DNA of 8,068 nt from positions 3,674-11,741 of the forward strand of contig JAHEEB010000046.1 in the NCBI GenBank assembly GCA_024640925.1, in the 5' to 3' direction. This DNA comes from Bacteroidota bacterium. GTDB taxonomy: Bacteria; Bacteroidota; Bacteroidia; Bacteroidales; UBA10428. Under the pieces are notes generated by a model that was not told the origin of the DNA, searched no databases, and saw only the letters and a program-made list of their open reading frames with translations. Within the stretch, counting starts at the first letter, position 1, and each line of letters begins with the position of its first letter. Positions 5,999 to 8,068 of this stretch are shown one piece after another. A program made the position numbers and the translations under genes.

Positions 5999-6647
5999 GT
6001 TTTTGGGAATTGAACTTTTTGATCCGAAAGATTTTTATGAATTAGTCATCAGGTTCTCGTTTAACCTGATCATTATTTTTATTGCTGTTCGAATACTTTA
6101 TTATCCGAAAACAAGAAGAAAAGATTACCTGTTCACCTATATCCTTATCAGCACCACAGTTTTTCTGATTTGCTTTTTATTAAATAATGTAAAACTTCAG
6201 ACAGGTTTTGCATTGGGACTTTTTGCCATTTTTGGTATTATACGGTATAGAACGGATGCTATTCCAATTAAGGAAATGACCTACTTATTCCTGGTAATTG
6301 GAATTTCTGTAATTAATGCATTGGCAAATAAAAAGATAAGTTATAGCGAAATTGCTTTTACAAACCTGATATTACTTGCTATTACTTTTACTCTCGAACA
6401 TATTAGTATTGTAAAACACGAATCGACCCGAACTATAGACTATGAAAAAATAGATTTGATAAAAAAAGACAGACGATCTGAACTGGTAAAAGATTTGGAA
6501 GAAAGAACCGGGATTAAAATAAACAGGGTTGAAATTGGCCGTATTAACTTTTTACGCGATACGGTAAAATTAAAAATATATTATTACGAAGAAGATGAAG
6601 CTTCTATTTTTCATGCGGATGATTATGGTTCAAGAAATGATAATTAA
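5955..6647 (+). CDS. DUF4956-family polytopic membrane protein, partner of the VTC protein
   Basis: A 230-residue protein when started at the ATG at 5955, preferred to the TTG at 5949. It overlaps the VTC gene by 44 bases in another frame, so translational coupling is likely. The N-terminal two thirds contain about four or five hydrophobic helices (roughly 31-50, 58-76, 84-96, 108-124, 133-147). The segment GLFAIFGIIRYRTDAIPIKE followed by MTYLF (88-112) is the hallmark of DUF4956: a hydrophobic stretch, the RYRT basic patch, then IPIKEMTYLF. The C-terminal ~80 residues are soluble and charged, with KKDRRSELVKDLEERTGIKI and strand-like INRVEIGRINFLRDTVKLKIYYYEE. The family has no established biochemical function; pairing with VTC proteins suggests it anchors the polymerase or passes the polymer across the membrane, which is inference. 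A terminator closes the two-gene operon. Confidence 0.85.
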   Translation: MENFITATFPILVTKFLGIELFDPKDFYELVIRFSFNLIIIFIAVRILYYPKTRRKDYLFTYILISTTVFLICFLLNNVKLQTGFALGLFAIFGIIRYRTDAIPIKEMTYLFLVIGISVINALANKKISYSEIAFTNLILLAITFTLEHISIVKHESTRTIDYEKIDLIKKDRRSELVKDLEERTGIKINRVEIGRINFLRDTVKLKIYYYEEDEASIFHADDYGSRNDN

Positions 6648-6676
6648 GGGTTTTCATGAATCATGTTAAATAAAAA

Positions 6677-6705
6677 AAAAGGCTGGTCGGAAAGATCAGC
6701 CTTTT
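6677..6705. terminator. strong bidirectional intrinsic terminator
   Basis: GGCTGGTC (6681-6688) pairs with GATCAGCC (6694-6701), with one G-U, around the 5-base loop GGAAA. The stem is flanked by an A-run (6672-6680) and TTTT (6702-6705), so it presents hairpin plus U-tract on both strands, best on the minus-strand side. It sits between the convergent DUF4956 gene (stop 6647) and lipoprotein gene (stop 6730) and should end both operons. Confidence 0.9.
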
Positions 6706-6729
6706 CAGTTTTAAATATTTCCAGCTTTT

Positions 6730-7224
6730 TTATTGCTTATGAAGGTGGATGGTATCCGGAACAGCAGCTATAATTAAATCGAGGTTTGAACCTTCTAACT
6801 GGTAAACAGCATTAAAATCTTTTAACATACTGGTTGAAAGATAACCAGCATAAAGAAGTTCAAACTCTGCAGAATTGGTAGTACGGTTCTTCCAATCATA
6901 GGCATTTGTTCCGCTATTCCAGGTGCCTATATCGGTAAGACTGACAGTTAAAGTCTGGTTTTCTTTTTCATCAACACTCCCCTTTACCCCCAACATTGGA
7001 TAATACGATTGCGCAATAAATAAAGAAACTTCGGTAACAAATGTTGTTTCAGTAAATACAAACGACATTTTGGCTTCAACAGTATCTGCAGAAGTTGCCA
7101 TTGTAAACACATTTGTTTCCCAGTCGCCCACATATGCAGGCTTTTCGTCTTCATTATCACAACTAATAATTAAAGCAAATGCACTTACTATTAAAAGCAA
7201 TGAGATAAGGTTTTTCGTTTTCAT
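6730..7224 (-). CDS. small lipoprotein of unknown function, encoded after a TonB-dependent receptor
   Basis: A 164-residue protein. Residues 1-21 are a lipoprotein signal peptide (MKTKNLISLLLIVSAFALIIS) with the lipid-modified cysteine at C22 (IISC). The residues after it, DNEDE (23-27), are strongly acidic, resembling the lipoprotein export signal that directs Bacteroidota lipoproteins to the outer face of the outer membrane. The mature part begins YVGDWETNVF (31-40), a GxW strand as seen at the start of lipocalin-like folds, and continues with alternating strand-like segments (AKMSFVFTETTFVTEVSLFI, NQTLTVSLTDIGTW, NSAEFELLYAGYL). I do not recognise the family. It starts 21 bases after the stop of the receptor gene and is therefore in its operon, so a role as an accessory surface protein for the receptor's substrate is plausible but unproven. 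Its 3' end faces the terminator at 6677-6705. Confidence 0.8.
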   Translation of the reverse strand: MKTKNLISLLLIVSAFALIISCDNEDEKPAYVGDWETNVFTMATSADTVEAKMSFVFTETTFVTEVSLFIAQSYYPMLGVKGSVDEKENQTLTVSLTDIGTWNSGTNAYDWKNRTTNSAEFELLYAGYLSTSMLKDFNAVYQLEGSNLDLIIAAVPDTIHLHKQ

Positions 7225-7245
7225 AATTCAATTATTTTATGTTAT

Positions 7246-8068
7246 TTATAAATTGTATCTAATTCCTAATAGAAATAAGCTGCCTATTTCGTCCATATAG
7301 GCAAATTCACGTTTTTTTGCTAATAAGTTTCTGGCATTTACATAAACCATAAGTTTATTATTTAACAGCATGTAAGAAACTTTTGCATTCAGAATAACTT
7401 TTTCATCAATCTCCTTCAGGCTGTATTTACTCTGAAATTGCTGTGATGAATACGCATACATATTGGCTGAAAAGGTCATTTTTTCTTTTAACAATTTAAT
7501 ATCCATCGTCATACCACCATAAAAAGAAGGTGTAGCTTTGTTTTCCGTTTCATTTATCCGATCAATTGGGAAAAATTTAGAGTATGTTGTTGTACCATCA
7601 AGCCCATATCTGAAAAATGCATCGACTAACATGCGCGATATAGCTGAATCGGGAGATATTGGGATAACATCATATAGTTTTGTCTTTTGATATGTGCCAA
7701 AAACCCGTAATACAACGTTTTTACTAGCTACCCAACTAATATTTCCAGTCACACCTATTTGTTTCGAAGTTAACTCAATGTTTCTGTAAACCATTTTCAC
7801 CCATGGGCGACCGGTACCAGTCTGAAAGCCGTTAAGATTTACTGAATCGGGGTATAATGCGCCATAGTTTTTGGTATCATTCATAAAGAATTCGAAATCG
7901 GCCTGTACACTCTTCATTGGTTTTACACGATATCCAAATTCAATCATATTCATAGTAAGCAGATCCAGGTTTTTCTTGCCTTCGAAATAAATAGTACCAG
8001 GCATCGGCCTTCCTGTTCTGTCCCATAAATAGCTTGCGTATGTATCGACCAGAAAAGGCCCTCTGTTT
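7246..8068 (-). CDS. TonB-dependent outer-membrane receptor, C-terminal part (5' end outside window)
   Basis: About 273 C-terminal residues are visible. The frame stays open to the right edge, so the methionine at 8004 is internal, and the gene begins beyond the window. The protein shows the alternating hydrophobic/polar strands and aromatic girdle of a 22-strand receptor barrel: NMIEFGYRVKPMKSVQADFE followed by FFMND, a typical mid-barrel hairpin, then strands such as GVTGNISWVASKNVVLRVFG, MTMDIKLLKEKMTFSANMYA and AKVSYMLLNNKLMVYVNARN. The protein ends in LFLLGIRYNL, the last strand recognised by the BAM assembly machinery; it ends in leucine rather than the more usual phenylalanine. The NARNLL(A) turn before the last strand is characteristic of TonB-dependent receptors. 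The plug and TonB box are outside the window, so the substrate and the SusC versus metal-siderophore class cannot be decided. No SusD-type gene follows; a small lipoprotein does. Confidence 0.85.
   Translation of the reverse strand, partial: NRGPFLVDTYASYLWDRTGRPMPGTIYFEGKKNLDLLTMNMIEFGYRVKPMKSVQADFEFFMNDTKNYGALYPDSVNLNGFQTGTGRPWVKMVYRNIELTSKQIGVTGNISWVASKNVVLRVFGTYQKTKLYDVIPISPDSAISRMLVDAFFRYGLDGTTTYSKFFPIDRINETENKATPSFYGGMTMDIKLLKEKMTFSANMYAYSSQQFQSKYSLKEIDEKVILNAKVSYMLLNNKLMVYVNARNLLAKKREFAYMDEIGSLFLLGIRYNL

Noticed and set aside
7070..7300. 76-codon plus-strand open frame
   Set aside because: It is antisense to the lipoprotein signal peptide and the receptor 3' end and shows no protein-like features.
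8002..8004. Methionine at 8004 as the start of a 252-residue outer-membrane protein
   Set aside because: The frame stays open to the right edge with receptor-like sequence upstream (DTYASYLWDRTGRP), so the gene is a truncated receptor, not a short complete one.

Overview
The window looks like chromosomal DNA of a member of the Bacteroidota, probably a Bacteroidales/Marinilabiliales-type organism. The evidence is AT-rich DNA, absence of clear Shine-Dalgarno sequences, an ECF sigma factor followed by an inner-membrane protein with the PEGHxxRF-type N-terminus common in this phylum, a TonB-dependent receptor with a companion lipoprotein carrying an acidic export-like signal after its cysteine, and a pepD-type M20C dipeptidase. 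This is inference from gene content; no marker gene fixes the genus.

Layout: (1) 1-1852, plus strand: the tail of an ECF sigma factor, a single-pass membrane protein (probable anti-sigma or sensor partner) overlapping it by 8 bases, and a secreted protein built of repeated KYG(N/S/D)-type strands (DUF4097-like). The block ends in a strong hairpin at 1862-1899 that also serves the convergent gene. (2) 1897-2715, minus: CysQ-type 3'(2'),5'-bisphosphate nucleotidase. (3) A 315-base divergent intergenic region, then pepD (3031-4488, plus). (4) 4489-4902: a 414-base gene-free stretch with two repeat structures, a long imperfect inverted repeat (4495-4632) and an array of nearly identical 42-base tandem repeats (4643-4895) that stops 7 bases from the stop codon of a small rubredoxin gene (4903-5067, minus). 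(5) 5204-6647, plus: a stand-alone VTC-type polyphosphate polymerase domain protein and a DUF4956 membrane protein overlapping by 44 bases, closed by a bidirectional terminator (6677-6705). (6) 6730-8068, minus: a small lipoprotein and the C-terminal part of a TonB-dependent receptor that lies upstream of it in the same operon and runs off the right edge.

Working together: the first block reads as an envelope-sensing regulatory operon with a surface or periplasmic effector. cysQ and pepD are separate housekeeping genes (PAP recycling and dipeptide hydrolysis). The VTC/DUF4956 pair is the most system-like unit: a soluble domain with the basic-tunnel residues of polyphosphate polymerases, coupled to a polytopic membrane protein, which suggests membrane-linked polymer synthesis without the SPX and VTC1-type parts seen in yeast. 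The most unusual DNA-level features are the 42-base array and adjacent inverted repeat next to rubredoxin, and, at protein level, the 17-residue periodicity of the secreted protein.
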